Shown here one piece after another: positions 18,302-26,766 of a DNA stretch of 64,000 nucleotides (position 1 is its first letter; every line of letters begins with the position of its first letter). Origin of the DNA: Lysinibacillus telephonicus. GTDB taxonomy: Bacteria > Bacillota > Bacilli > Bacillales_A > Planococcaceae. Below the pieces are notes generated by a model, which was not told the DNA's origin, did no database searches, and saw only the letters and a program-made list of their open reading frames with translations. The stretch covers positions 1 to 64,000 of the forward strand of contig NZ_RXNR01000015.1 of NCBI RefSeq assembly GCF_003966145.1. Reading direction: 5' to 3'. The translations under genes were made by a program, and so were the position numbers.

Positions 18302-19186
18302 CTATTCCGTACTTTTCATTTGATACATAGCCGATTTACGCCAACGTGCAGCTTCTTTTTTATCCTTAGGCACATCTAATCCCTGCTCGTAAATACTGGC
18401 GATATTTAGTTTTGCTTGATAATCGCCCATAAGAGCCGCTCTTTTATAATAGTGGAGCGCCTTCTTGCCATTTCTAGCAACACCTATACCATTTTCAAAT
18501 AAAAAGCCAAGATTATAAATAGAATCAATATGGTGAGATTCCGCAGCTTTCTCAAACCATTCTAAAGCTAAAGAAATGTTGCTTTGCTGTCCTAGCAGTC
18601 CGTCTAAATAGATGGAACCAACTCGGTATTGTGCTTCATTATAGCCCCCTTCAGCAGATGCTAAATAGTAGCTTAAAGCCTTTTCTTCATCAGCTTCAAT
18701 GCCAATTCCCTGCTCATAAATAATTCCAAGTGTAAACATAGCCTCAACTACATTATGCTTTGCAGCGGTTTCAAACCAATATAACGCCTCCTTCTCATTA
18801 ACCGGGACACCTTCCCCGTTCAAGTACATATCTGCTAAATTATTCGCCGCATCTGCATGGCCTTTTTCCGCGGCTTTTTTATATAATTTAAATGCCTCTG
18901 TATAGTTTTCTTCTACACCAAGTCCTTCAAAATAACAATTTGCCAGCTCATACATTGCCTCTATATTCCCTTCGACGGTCGCTTCGCTCAACCAGAAAAC
19001 TGCCGCTCTAAAATTTTCAAGCTGTCGGTAAATATGCGCTATTTCAATCATAGAGTCTACATCTCCATCTATTGCGAGATTATAAAATGCAAGAGCCATT
19101 TCTATTTCTTCATTGTTAAATATATGTTTATGCTCATACAGCAATTGTTCAAACATTTCTCGATCATACTGCAACGTTATCTTCAC
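18302..19186 (-). CDS. Sel1-like repeat protein
   Basis: This 294-aa protein has no signal peptide or membrane segment. It is built from about six Sel1-like (TPR-type) repeats recognisable by the pattern A...LG..Y..G.GV..D...A..WY.KAA; repeat turns include GLGVEENYTEA, GEGVPVNEKEA, GIGIEADEEKA and GIGVARNGKKA. Such solenoids bind partner proteins; the partner is unknown here. The GTG start at 19186 has no ribosome site before it. AAAGGTG overlaps it and would serve a TTG at 19174, so the N-terminus is uncertain by a few residues. It appears monocistronic. Confidence 0.8.
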   Translation of the reverse strand: MKITLQYDREMFEQLLYEHKHIFNNEEIEMALAFYNLAIDGDVDSMIEIAHIYRQLENFRAAVFWLSEATVEGNIEAMYELANCYFEGLGVEENYTEAFKLYKKAAEKGHADAANNLADMYLNGEGVPVNEKEALYWFETAAKHNVVEAMFTLGIIYEQGIGIEADEEKALSYYLASAEGGYNEAQYRVGSIYLDGLLGQQSNISLALEWFEKAAESHHIDSIYNLGFLFENGIGVARNGKKALHYYKRAALMGDYQAKLNIASIYEQGLDVPKDKKEAARWRKSAMYQMKSTE

Positions 19187-19222
19187 CTTTTATAAGTAAT
19201 TAATAAGTTTTCTATTTATTGC

Positions 19223-20107
19223 TTATTTTCCTTTAAAATATTCAACTAAATAATTTTTGAATTGATTTGCTGCAGGGGATAGATAACGTCCTCCTGACCA
19301 TGATACTCCGATTTTTCTTTCGCAGATTGGATCACTTACTCGAATTTTACACACATTGTATTCATTTAAACCTTTTATATTAGGAATAAGTGATACTCCA
19401 AGCCCCGCACCAACGAATCCTGCAACAGTATGCATTTCTTCCCCGGCAAATGTAATATTTGTTGTTACACCCGCTTGTTTAAAAAATTTATCGACAATTT
19501 GTCGCAGCGCATTTCCTCTTTTAATAGAAATAAACGATTCATCTTTTATTTCTTCAAGCCTAATTGTTTCTCGATTAGCAAATCGATGGTTTTTAGGTAC
19601 AATAACAAACAATTCTTCATTCCACAGCTCAATCCACTCGATGTCTATTGTTTTCGATTCAATTCTTTGAGATAAACATAAATCAATAACCCCTTCTTCA
19701 AGTCCCTTCAGTAGATTATAAGAAGTTGCTTGGGTAAGTGTAAATCTCATATTAGGATATTTGTCAGGGACATGTGCCATCAACTCTGGTACAACTTCCA
19801 TTCCTAGAGTATGAATAAATCCGAATGCAACTTCCCCATACCCTGGCATTACTAGACCGCCTATTTCCTCTTTCGCCTTTTCATATTCCTTTAAAATAAT
19901 TTCAACACTTTCCAAAAAAAGTTTACCGTAGCGATTTAGATTAATTGAACGGCCTTGTCGATCAAAAAGAGGCACTCCAATTTCTTGTTCGATGTTCGAA
20001 ATTGATTTACTTAAAGCTGGTTGGGAGATATTAAGCTTCTCTGCTGCTTGTGTCATATGCTGCATCTCCGCAACGGTTTTAAAATATTCTAGCTGCTGAA
20101 TTTCCAT
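19223..20107 (-). CDS. LysR-family transcriptional regulator
   Basis: This is a 294-aa LysR-type regulator. The N-terminal winged helix-turn-helix (about 1-60) has the typical MTQAAEKLNISQPALSKSIS recognition segment. The effector domain (about 90-290) has a GAGLGVSLIPN motif near its end. It is divergent from a carboxylesterase gene, and a TTAACA-N9-TGTTAA palindrome lies between them, so it may control that gene and itself. The co-inducer is unknown. The start ATG has AGAGAGG upstream. Confidence 0.88.
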   Translation of the reverse strand: MEIQQLEYFKTVAEMQHMTQAAEKLNISQPALSKSISNIEQEIGVPLFDRQGRSINLNRYGKLFLESVEIILKEYEKAKEEIGGLVMPGYGEVAFGFIHTLGMEVVPELMAHVPDKYPNMRFTLTQATSYNLLKGLEEGVIDLCLSQRIESKTIDIEWIELWNEELFVIVPKNHRFANRETIRLEEIKDESFISIKRGNALRQIVDKFFKQAGVTTNITFAGEEMHTVAGFVGAGLGVSLIPNIKGLNEYNVCKIRVSDPICERKIGVSWSGGRYLSPAANQFKNYLVEYFKGK

Positions 20108-20166
20108 ATTTGAAAACCTCTCTTTAATTGATAACTGTTTGGAATGAAAATGATAAAAACAATAAA

Positions 20167-20203
20167 TTGTACTTATGTATCGTTAACACTATAATAATGT
20201 TAA
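20167..20203 (+). promoter_or_regulatory. Candidate est promoter with overlapping palindrome
   Basis: TTGTAC (20167-20172), a 17-bp spacer and TATAAT (20190-20195) form a plausible sigma-A promoter reading to est. The inverted repeat TTAACA-N9-TGTTAA (20183-20203) spans the -10 box and the expected start point. It could be the site of the divergently encoded LysR regulator; this last step is inference. Confidence 0.5.
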
Positions 20204-20302
20204 ACAATCAGTTTGCATATCAAATTCTAATAAAGAAAACAATACTTTTCAGAAAATTTCCTTATATTTGTCACAAGTAAGAAATTAAAGGAGTTCAAAA
20301 AA

Positions 20303-21049
20303 ATGAAAATTATTCCGCCAAAACCATTTACAATTGAGAAAGGTAAACGTGCCGTTCTTTTACTTCATGGTTTTACTGGAAATACTAATGATGTTAAACG
20401 TTTAGGTAAATATTTATCAGAGCGTAATTATACTGTACACGCCCCATTATACAAAGGACACGGTGGCGATCCTAACACGTTAATTCAAACAGACCCAATC
20501 GAATGGTGGAACAGTGTTCTTGAAGGTTATGATGAACTTAGAAGCAGAGGTTATGAAGAAATCGCAGTTGCCGGTGTTTCACTAGGAGGAATATTCTCTT
20601 TAAAGCTTGGTGAAGAACGACCAACAAAAGCAATCGTCGCAATGTCTGCTCCTGCACTTGCAAAAAGTGTAGATAGTTTACAAAATCGTATTATTGACTA
20701 TACGATTAAATATAAAAAATTATCAGGAACTTTTAATGAAGATACTGATAGCCCACAAGAACTTGCAAAAAAATTCCGCATGCCTTCACTAGAGTATTTA
20801 CAAGGCATGATTAATGAAACTAGTTCAAAATTAGAAACAATTCAAACTCCAGTCCATATATTACGTGGATTAAGAGATGATGATTATTACTGTGAAAGTG
20901 CAGATTTAATTTATAACTCTGTGAAATCACGAATCAAATCTGTTAAAAGTTTTATTAATTCCGGGCATATTCTTACTCTTGATGAAGAACGTGAACTTGT
21001 TTTTGAAGAAATTTATCATTTCTTTGAAGGACTTAAATGGAAAGAATAA
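20303..21049 (+). CDS. est: Carboxylesterase (Est30-like alpha/beta hydrolase)
   Basis: This 248-aa cytosolic serine hydrolase has the N-terminal oxyanion motif LLHGFTGN, the nucleophile elbow GVSLGG with Ser93, a charged loop RGLRDDDYY carrying the likely catalytic Asp, and SGHILTLDEER with the catalytic His. Sequence layout and length match the Geobacillus Est30/Bacillus monoacylglycerol-lipase group that hydrolyses short-chain esters and monoglycerides. AAAGGAG precedes the ATG. Some Bacillus genomes place est near rnr/secG; here it stands alone, divergent from a LysR gene. Confidence 0.9.
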   Translation: MKIIPPKPFTIEKGKRAVLLLHGFTGNTNDVKRLGKYLSERNYTVHAPLYKGHGGDPNTLIQTDPIEWWNSVLEGYDELRSRGYEEIAVAGVSLGGIFSLKLGEERPTKAIVAMSAPALAKSVDSLQNRIIDYTIKYKKLSGTFNEDTDSPQELAKKFRMPSLEYLQGMINETSSKLETIQTPVHILRGLRDDDYYCESADLIYNSVKSRIKSVKSFINSGHILTLDEERELVFEEIYHFFEGLKWKE

Positions 21050-21114
21050 AGTACTTTACAGCAAGTTAAGATAAGATTTTAAATTTCATGATATGAAATT
21101 TAAGAAACTTGTCC

Positions 21115-21222
21115 ATATTATTAATGTATCCCCTAGCAAATTTATGCGGCAAATGGCTAAGCCAAAGTCGCAGATTCCCCAATTTGCTATAAAATATATG
21201 TCCTAGTGACATACATCCCTTT
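21115..21222. other. Structured DNA downstream of est
   Basis: No gene. A long-range inverted repeat TAGCAAATT (21134-21142) with AATTTGCTA (21181-21189) encloses GGCAAATGGCTAAGCC and TCGCAGATTCCCC. A small hairpin TGTC-CTAGT-GACA follows near 21200. The phrase GATTCCCC recurs in the terminator loop that follows. Function unknown. Confidence 0.4.
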
Positions 21223-21270
21223 AAAACAAGCTGCGACTAAGATTCCCCGTCTTATTTTGCAGCTTGTTTT
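21223..21270 (+). terminator. Terminator between est and the EndoQ-like gene
   Basis: A 12-bp perfect stem AAAACAAGCTGC (21223-21234) with 21259-21270 has an inner TAAGA/TCTTA pairing in the loop and T-rich flank on the plus strand. It ends est and, being symmetrical, may also stop the converging gene. Confidence 0.75.
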
Positions 21271-21318
21271 TTATTTTCAAACGATGGTGCTTGTCCAAAT
21301 GTTAGCTATATTCAAATT

Positions 21319-22500
21319 TTACTCTCCTTGCTGAACCTTCCCGTAAGTCCCACCACCACCAACCGTTATTTCAAGAAGTCCTTTTCTCGCTAAGTCTATA
21401 GTATGGGCATGTTTTTTCGGAATTACCTGCTGCAACTCCTCAACAGACGCATGATGAAGTATATTCATTTCTGTTCCAAATACATCGAGCATTTTATCAA
21501 TTGTTTTCGGTCCTATTCCAGGGATAAAATCTAATGGTATTTGATGAATATAAGGCGGCCGTCTACGTTGTAAATGATTTACATCCGATAGCTCCTTAAT
21601 ACGTTTCAATACGCCCTTTATGAAATGTTCCTTTCCGCAGTACGGACATCTATGGAAAGTTTCCGTAGCCTGTTCTCCACAATTCGCACAAACCGTTTCA
21701 TAATACTTTCCTAACTTCGGGTTTAAGCCATAGTTTGCAATAACTTCTCTACCGTCTTTTTGCTGCAGCGCCATTTTTAATTCCTGGAAATTCGCTTCTT
21801 CCAGCTGAATTTTTTGGTATTCACGAGCAAGTTTTCCTAGAGAATGGGCATCTGAGTTAGTTAGGAAAGTATACGGATCTAATTCACTTATTCCATTTAC
21901 CATATAAGTATCCGAGCTTAAACCAAGTTCAATTCCATCAATTCTATTTGGATCAAAAACCTCAGTTAAACTTTTTACAACGCCTTTTCCATAAAGACTT
22001 TTAAAAGGAGTAAACACATGAGCAGGTATAAAAATCCCACCTAGTTCATGAACTTTCAGTTGTAAAGTTCGCCCATCACAATAAATTCTTTGAGAGCTTA
22101 AGTGAATATTTTTTAAATGCTTGCTCATCCAATTAGAAAACCGCTTCATTGTATTAAGCGTTGGAAAGAATGCAAGTACATGTATAGGTCCATGGCAATT
22201 TTCATCGTAAATTTCAATTTCTGAGCCAGGAATTAATACCGTCTCTTCATAGCGCAATCCTCCACCTGAAAGCTCAGTAACTTTTTCTTCAACTATGAGT
22301 TTTTCCAGCTCGTTTATCACTTCTGGCGAATGGCAATCAATTATTCCAACTAAGTCTAAACCTTTTCTAGAGGCTGCTGTATGCAAAATATTTGTTAACG
22401 TTAAATTTTTGCTTCCAGTAATTTTTACAGCCCTGCCGCTTTCAGTCCGGCCTATATGAATATGTAAATCCGCATAAAAATGTTTTAACAAATAAGACAC
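21319..22500 (-). CDS. Endonuclease Q-like PHP-domain DNA repair nuclease
   Basis: This 393-aa protein joins an N-terminal PHP phosphoesterase domain (FYADLHIHIGR metal motif, IDCHSP, GSEIEI, PAHVF, TNSDAHS) to a four-Cys zinc finger (CANCGEQ...CPYCGKEH, about residues 272-292) and a helix-hairpin-helix (FIPGIGPKTIDKML). This is the layout of EndoQ/YqxK (TIGR00375), which in archaea and Bacillus nicks DNA 5' of deaminated bases (uracil, hypoxanthine, xanthine) and abasic sites. The annotated GTG overlaps GAGG; a TTG at 22491 has better spacing. It is divergent from guanine deaminase. Confidence 0.85.
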   Translation of the reverse strand: MSYLLKHFYADLHIHIGRTESGRAVKITGSKNLTLTNILHTAASRKGLDLVGIIDCHSPEVINELEKLIVEEKVTELSGGGLRYEETVLIPGSEIEIYDENCHGPIHVLAFFPTLNTMKRFSNWMSKHLKNIHLSSQRIYCDGRTLQLKVHELGGIFIPAHVFTPFKSLYGKGVVKSLTEVFDPNRIDGIELGLSSDTYMVNGISELDPYTFLTNSDAHSLGKLAREYQKIQLEEANFQELKMALQQKDGREVIANYGLNPKLGKYYETVCANCGEQATETFHRCPYCGKEHFIKGVLKRIKELSDVNHLQRRRPPYIHQIPLDFIPGIGPKTIDKMLDVFGTEMNILHHASVEELQQVIPKKHAHTIDLARKGLLEITVGGGGTYGKVQQGE

Positions 22501-22622
22501 GTCCTCAATAAAGATTTTTATTTTAAGAATACCCTAAACGGCAAACTTTGTTACAGGTCTGCAATTTAGAAATGTTTATATTCCGAAATAGTTATTTGTT
22601 AGACTCTAATTTCTTAATCCTC

Positions 22623-22664
22623 TATAATGACAATAAGCTTTCTAAATATGGAAATTAAAGGAGG
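22623..22664 (+). promoter_or_regulatory. guaD -10 box and ribosome site
   Basis: TATAAT at 22623-22628 is a consensus -10. A longer reading frame could start at the ATG at 22627, but that lies inside this -10 box. AAAGGAGG at 22657-22664 is a full ribosome site seven bases before the ATG at 22672. Together they fix the start. The -35 (TTGTTA, 21 bp away) is poor. Confidence 0.6.
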
Positions 22665-22671
22665 ATCATTT

Positions 22672-24030
22672 ATGGAAAAGTATGCCCACGTTTTTCAAGG
22701 AACTGCATTTTCCAGCAAGACGTTTCAAGAAGTAAACATTTTAAAAGACTTTATTTTTTGTATTAATGAAGATGGATTTATTGAAAAAATGGTCTCTCCT
22801 GATGACGAACAATACCTTGCACTATTAGGCGCTTATGAGGGGAAGGAAAATTTCCACCGTTTAGAAGATGGAGAATACCTGCTCCCTGGATTTATTGATT
22901 TACATGTTCATGCGCCTCAGTGGGCTCAATTAGGCACTGCTCTAGACCTTCCTCTATACGATTGGCTGAACACTTACACATTTCCTGTTGAATCAAAGTT
23001 TTCCGACATTGACTATGCTCAAACTGTTTACCAAGATTTAGTTAAAACTTTAATTGCAAACGGCACAACGACTGCTCTTTATTTCGCCACGGTACATAAG
23101 GAGTCTAGTCTTTTGCTTGCGGAAATTTGCGCTAAACTTGGTCAACGCGGCTTGGTTGGAAAAGTAGTGATGGATAATCCAGATCAATGTCCTGACTATT
23201 ATCGAGATGCGGATACAAAAACTGCTTTACAACAAACAGAAGAATTTATTGTAGCTGTACAACAACTTAACAAGCAAACAAAACAAGGCGTCTATCCAGT
23301 TGTTACGCCTCGTTTTATCCCAAGTTGTACGAACGAAGCATTAAAAGGCTTAGGAGAACTCGCTGCAAAATACGATACGTATATTCAATCGCATTGCAGC
23401 GAAAGCGATTGGGAGCATGAATATGTGATTGATCGTTTTCAAAAACATGATGCATTTGCATTAAACGATTTCGGTCTTTTACAAGAAAAATCGATTATGG
23501 CGCATTGTAACTTTTTAAATGATGAAGATGCAGAACTTTTTGCAAAAACAGGGACGGCAATAAGCCACTGCCCGGTTTCAAATGTATTCTTTTCCAATGG
23601 TGTACTCCCTGCCGCACATTTGCACGAAAAAGGCGTAGATATTGGATTAGGTACAGATATTTCTGGCGGCTTCTCTCCTAGCCTTTTTGATAATGTAAGG
23701 CAGGCTGTCATCTCTTCAAGAATGCTGGAAGAGGGTGTGGACACTACTGTTTCAGCAGATAATCGGGGAGTACCTTCGTCACGTCTAACAACGAATGAAG
23801 CATTTTATTTTGCAACTGCCGGTGGAGGAGAATCTTTAAGCTTGCCAATCGGCCGAATTGAAGAAAACTATACTTGGGATGTACAAATTATTAATACAAA
23901 ACTTCCTTCTGCTAAGCTACCTATTTTCGGGGACGATCTATACGATATTTTCCAAAAAATTATTTATCTTGCACGCCCTGAAAATATTCAACAAGTCTGG
24001 ATTCAAGGAAATAAAGTTCACGAACGATAA
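22672..24030 (+). CDS. guaD: Guanine deaminase (amidohydrolase family)
   Basis: This 452-aa enzyme is of the TIM-barrel amidohydrolase type, with metal motif PGFIDLHVHAPQ, the guanine-deaminase signature of that region (WAQLGTALDLPLYDWLNTYT), later ligands in SHCSES and MAHCNF, and the GLGTDISGG Asp motif. It converts guanine to xanthine and ammonia in purine salvage. This differs from the cytidine-deaminase-fold GuaD of B. subtilis. I moved the start to 22672 on ribosome-site grounds. No purine riboswitch was found upstream. Confidence 0.92.
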   Translation: MEKYAHVFQGTAFSSKTFQEVNILKDFIFCINEDGFIEKMVSPDDEQYLALLGAYEGKENFHRLEDGEYLLPGFIDLHVHAPQWAQLGTALDLPLYDWLNTYTFPVESKFSDIDYAQTVYQDLVKTLIANGTTTALYFATVHKESSLLLAEICAKLGQRGLVGKVVMDNPDQCPDYYRDADTKTALQQTEEFIVAVQQLNKQTKQGVYPVVTPRFIPSCTNEALKGLGELAAKYDTYIQSHCSESDWEHEYVIDRFQKHDAFALNDFGLLQEKSIMAHCNFLNDEDAELFAKTGTAISHCPVSNVFFSNGVLPAAHLHEKGVDIGLGTDISGGFSPSLFDNVRQAVISSRMLEEGVDTTVSADNRGVPSSRLTTNEAFYFATAGGGESLSLPIGRIEENYTWDVQIINTKLPSAKLPIFGDDLYDIFQKIIYLARPENIQQVWIQGNKVHER

Positions 24031-24170
24031 ATAGAAATACACAACTCGCACCAAAAAGTGGGTTGATGCCATTTCTTTATACTGGTTACTAACCCACCTT
24101 TAACCAAAAAGCGGGAGAGTCTTCTTAGTCCTTACAGGAACTAGTGTTATACACGTCTTTCAGTAAAAAA

Positions 24171-24197
24171 GCGAGGTCTCAGCTAATGAGCCCTCGC
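24171..24197. terminator. Bidirectional terminator between guaD and the DUF423 gene
   Basis: GCGAGG-T-CTCA (24171-24181) pairs with TGAG-C-CCTCGC (24187-24197). T6 follows on the minus strand and T5 a few bases on along the plus strand, so it can serve both converging genes. Confidence 0.85.
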
Positions 24198-24202
24198 AGT
24201 TT

Positions 24203-24577
24203 TTAATTTATAGCCTCGATAAATACCAGCACCCATGCAACTAAAAATAAAACTCCTCCAATTGGTGTAATTGCCCCAAGCTTCTTAACGCCCGTAACGG
24301 AAAGAACATATAAACTACCTGAAAAGAAAATCACACCTACAAACATTAGATAACCTGCCCAAACAATCAAACCTGTTGGCCCTACTAACGAGTCCATTGA
24401 AAGAATTGCGAGTAATATAATTCCAAGTGCATGGTACATTTGATATTGTACTGCCGTATTCCAATATTGCTCGTATCGTGGTTCTGGAAATTTATCCTTT
24501 AGGGCATGTGCCCCAAAGGCACCTAGAGCCACACCTAAAAAAGCAAGTAATGTTCCTATTAACAATAGAATATTCAT
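24203..24577 (-). CDS. DUF423 membrane protein
   Basis: This 124-aa protein has four predicted membrane segments and the DUF423 (YwdK/YgdD) N-terminus LLAFLGVALGAFGAHALKD, followed by YWNTAVQYQMYHALGI. The function of the family is not established. I place the start at 24577, where GAAGGGG lies seven bases upstream; an upstream in-frame codon would add nine residues and destroy that spacing. It seems monocistronic, between two terminators. Confidence 0.88.
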   Translation of the reverse strand: MNILLLIGTLLAFLGVALGAFGAHALKDKFPEPRYEQYWNTAVQYQMYHALGIILLAILSMDSLVGPTGLIVWAGYLMFVGVIFFSGSLYVLSVTGVKKLGAITPIGGVLFLVAWVLVFIEAIN

Positions 24578-24636
24578 AAAAACGCCCCTTCTATGTATTT
24601 TCAATTTAACTATATATTTTTCGTTGTATAAAAAAC

Positions 24637-24671
24637 AAGGGGACGTCCTAAAAATCTTTTAGGGTCCCCTT
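24637..24671 (-). terminator. Terminator of the YusW-like lipoprotein gene
   Basis: AAGGGGAC-GT-CCTAAAA pairs with TTTTAGG-GTCCCCTT. On the minus strand it is followed by GTTTTTTATA, about 30 bp past the stop. Confidence 0.85.
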
Positions 24672-24701
24672 GCATAAAGGGCTTCTTAGAATACTAATTC
24701 T

Positions 24702-25250
24702 TTATTGCCCTGAGTTATTATTAAAATTATATTTTTTCACTTCTCCGGTTTCGAATTTAATTTCAAGTTCGAATTCCTTAAAATTTTCATCTAAATTAAA
24801 GGCTTCTAATACTTGACTTCTTACTTCCTCATCATTTGTATTTTCTTCAAAATTGAGTAATTCAAAAGCCTCCATTAATCTTTTATTGGCTTCATCACCT
24901 TGTAAATGAACATTGTTAATTTCATCTTCAATTTCTGCTGTTACTTTATTTTGGTTATTCGTATATTCAACATCAAAAGAAATATCATTTTTATATTCTA
25001 CGTCTAAATCAAAATTAGTGAACTTCGAACTTAAGCCGCCATTTTGTGTTTTATCTGCCACCGTTTGGTCAGGATCCATCGTTTCATCTGCTTGAAGAGC
25101 TGTATTGTTTTCAATTTCTTCTGTTATTTCATCTGTTTGGTTATTTTGCTTGTTTTCTGTCATTACTTCTTCTTGGTCATCATTATTATTACAAGCGTAT
25201 AAGATACCAAGCGTAAACATTATCGTTAAAAGAAATTTTACTTTATTCAT
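24702..25250 (-). CDS. YusW-like lipoprotein
   Basis: This 182-aa lipoprotein has a short basic N-terminus, hydrophobic core and lipobox LYAC, then a low-complexity acidic linker rich in N, D, E and Q (about residues 20-70). The C-terminal domain of about 110 residues has the look of the YusW-like family (FDLDVEYKNDISFDVEY near its start, FELEIKFETGEVKKY at its end). Function is unknown; such proteins are exported and membrane-anchored. The start is set at 25250, eight bases after AAGGAGAGG; a TTG at 25268 would overlap that site. Confidence 0.75.
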   Translation of the reverse strand: MNKVKFLLTIMFTLGILYACNNNDDQEEVMTENKQNNQTDEITEEIENNTALQADETMDPDQTVADKTQNGGLSSKFTNFDLDVEYKNDISFDVEYTNNQNKVTAEIEDEINNVHLQGDEANKRLMEAFELLNFEENTNDEEVRSQVLEAFNLDENFKEFELEIKFETGEVKKYNFNNNSGQ

Positions 25251-25464
25251 TCTTTCCCTCTCCTTCAAAAGATTAAATACACTAATTATTTTCTCCTTTA
25301 AAGTGAAAAATTTATCCCTTAATTTAAATAAAATTTCTTTAAATTAGTAGAAAAGTTTACCAATTTCGATTTAGCGCGTTGAATCGCTAAATTTTTTTGT
25401 TGATTTATTCACAATATTCTATATAATTATTCTAATAAATTATTAATAGAAAGAGGCAATCAAT

Positions 25465-26502
25465 GTGAAAGATTTCTTCAGTAAATTATTAAACGGTATG
25501 AGCATCGCTATCGTTTGTGCGCTCATTCCAAATGCACTATTAGGGGAAATATTAAAATTAATAATTCCTTCTGTACCAGTACTGCAGCATCTTTTAGATG
25601 CGACAGTGATTGTTATGAGCATGCTGCCAATATTAGTAGGGATATTAGTTGGTATGCAATTTAAATTAACTCAGATTCAAACTGCTAGTGTTGGAATTGC
25701 AACTATTATAGGTAGCGGCGTTGTTAGTAAAACTGCAGATGGATTATTTACAATTAGCGGAATTGGTGTAGTAATTAACTCAGGGATTACTGCTGCATTA
25801 GCAGTATTATTTGTTCAATTAGTAGGTGAGAGATTAAGAGAATATTCAATCCTAGTTGTTCCCACATTAACAGTAGTAATTCCAGGCATGATTGGTGCAA
25901 TGATATTACCTTTTGTAAAAACAAGTGCAGGGTTAGTTGGTCAAGGAGTAGCCTACTTAACAAATTTACAACCTGTGATTATGGGTGCGTTAATCGCAGT
26001 TGTCTTCGGAATTATTATTTTATCGCCAATTTCAACTGTTGGTGTTGCTACTGTAATTATGCTATCTGGCATCGGTTCAGGTGCTGCAAACTTAGGAATT
26101 GTAGCTGTTGGTATGGGATTATGTTTTGCAAGCTTCAAGGCAAATTCGCTTGGAACAGCATTAGCCCATGTTTTAGGTTCACCAAAAATCCAGATGCGCA
26201 ACTTCTTTATGAAACCTTCCATTGCCTTCCCAATGTTAATAACTGCGGCAATCCTTGGTGGACTCGCTGGGGTATTAAATGTACAAGGTACTCCGTATAG
26301 TGCTGGATTTGGTTTATCTGGATTAGTTGGACCATTGAATTATATTAAATTAGCTGAGGGTGGATGGACTGCAACAAACATCGCCATCATGCTTGGCATG
26401 TTCCTTATTTTACCTTTGATTTTAAATCTATTCTTTATTTACGTATTTAAGAAGAAGCTTAAAATGATTAAAGATGAAGATTATAAATTGGATTATGAAT
26501 GA
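25465..26502 (+). CDS. PTS EIIC-like (PTS_EIIC_2 family) membrane transporter
   Basis: This 345-aa polytopic protein has about nine to ten hydrophobic segments and many Gly-rich motifs (IPGMIGAMILPF, GLSGLVGPLNYI). It resembles the PF13303 family, described as PTS IIC components but usually encoded without EIIA or EIIB partners, as here. No cytoplasmic phosphorylation domain is present, so a sugar-phosphotransferase role is not shown; the ligand is unknown. The start is GTG (an overlapping ATG is followed directly by a stop), with AAGAGG eight bases upstream. Confidence 0.75.
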   Translation: MKDFFSKLLNGMSIAIVCALIPNALLGEILKLIIPSVPVLQHLLDATVIVMSMLPILVGILVGMQFKLTQIQTASVGIATIIGSGVVSKTADGLFTISGIGVVINSGITAALAVLFVQLVGERLREYSILVVPTLTVVIPGMIGAMILPFVKTSAGLVGQGVAYLTNLQPVIMGALIAVVFGIIILSPISTVGVATVIMLSGIGSGAANLGIVAVGMGLCFASFKANSLGTALAHVLGSPKIQMRNFFMKPSIAFPMLITAAILGGLAGVLNVQGTPYSAGFGLSGLVGPLNYIKLAEGGWTATNIAIMLGMFLILPLILNLFFIYVFKKKLKMIKDEDYKLDYE

Positions 26503-26531
26503 TAGTTTAAAAGGACTTCTATAAATATAGC

Positions 26532-26570
26532 AAAAGCAAAGCGTAACTAAATTTAAAACGCTTTGCTTTT
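26532..26570 (+). terminator. Terminator of the EIIC-like gene
   Basis: A 12-bp perfect stem (26532-26543 with 26559-26570) has a 15-nt AT-rich loop. The right arm ends in CTTTTTGC on the plus strand, 30 bp after the stop. Confidence 0.8.
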
Positions 26571-26635
26571 TGCTATTATAAATGATTTTAAGTGATCACT
26601 AACTAAAGGATAAAAAATGCCCTATAACTATGAAA

Positions 26636-26666
26636 AGTAGCAATAGAAATCAAACCTATTGCTACT
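26636..26666 (-). terminator. Possible terminator of the pyroglutamyl-peptide operon
   Basis: An 11-bp perfect stem (26636-26646 with 26656-26666) lies about 100 bp past the pxpA stop, but only TTTC follows on the minus strand. It may be weak, with the stronger hairpin at 26532-26570 as back-up. Confidence 0.5.
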
Positions 26667-26766
26667 GTTTCGATATTTATAAGGCGAAATAATCTCTATA
26701 ATGCTTTAATATCTATTTTCTAGAAGAAGACTTCTCGCTATTCCCTTGTTATGGAAAACATTAATA

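Noticed and set aside
18152-18379. 75-aa plus-strand frame between hemY and the Sel1-repeat gene
   Set aside because: It spans the Sel1-gene terminator and then runs antisense to that gene; no ribosome site.
22501-22671. Purine riboswitch or PurR box upstream of guanine deaminase
   Set aside because: The conserved loop sequences of purine riboswitches are absent, and the only PurR-like piece (TTCCGAAATA) lacks the second half and fits poorly.
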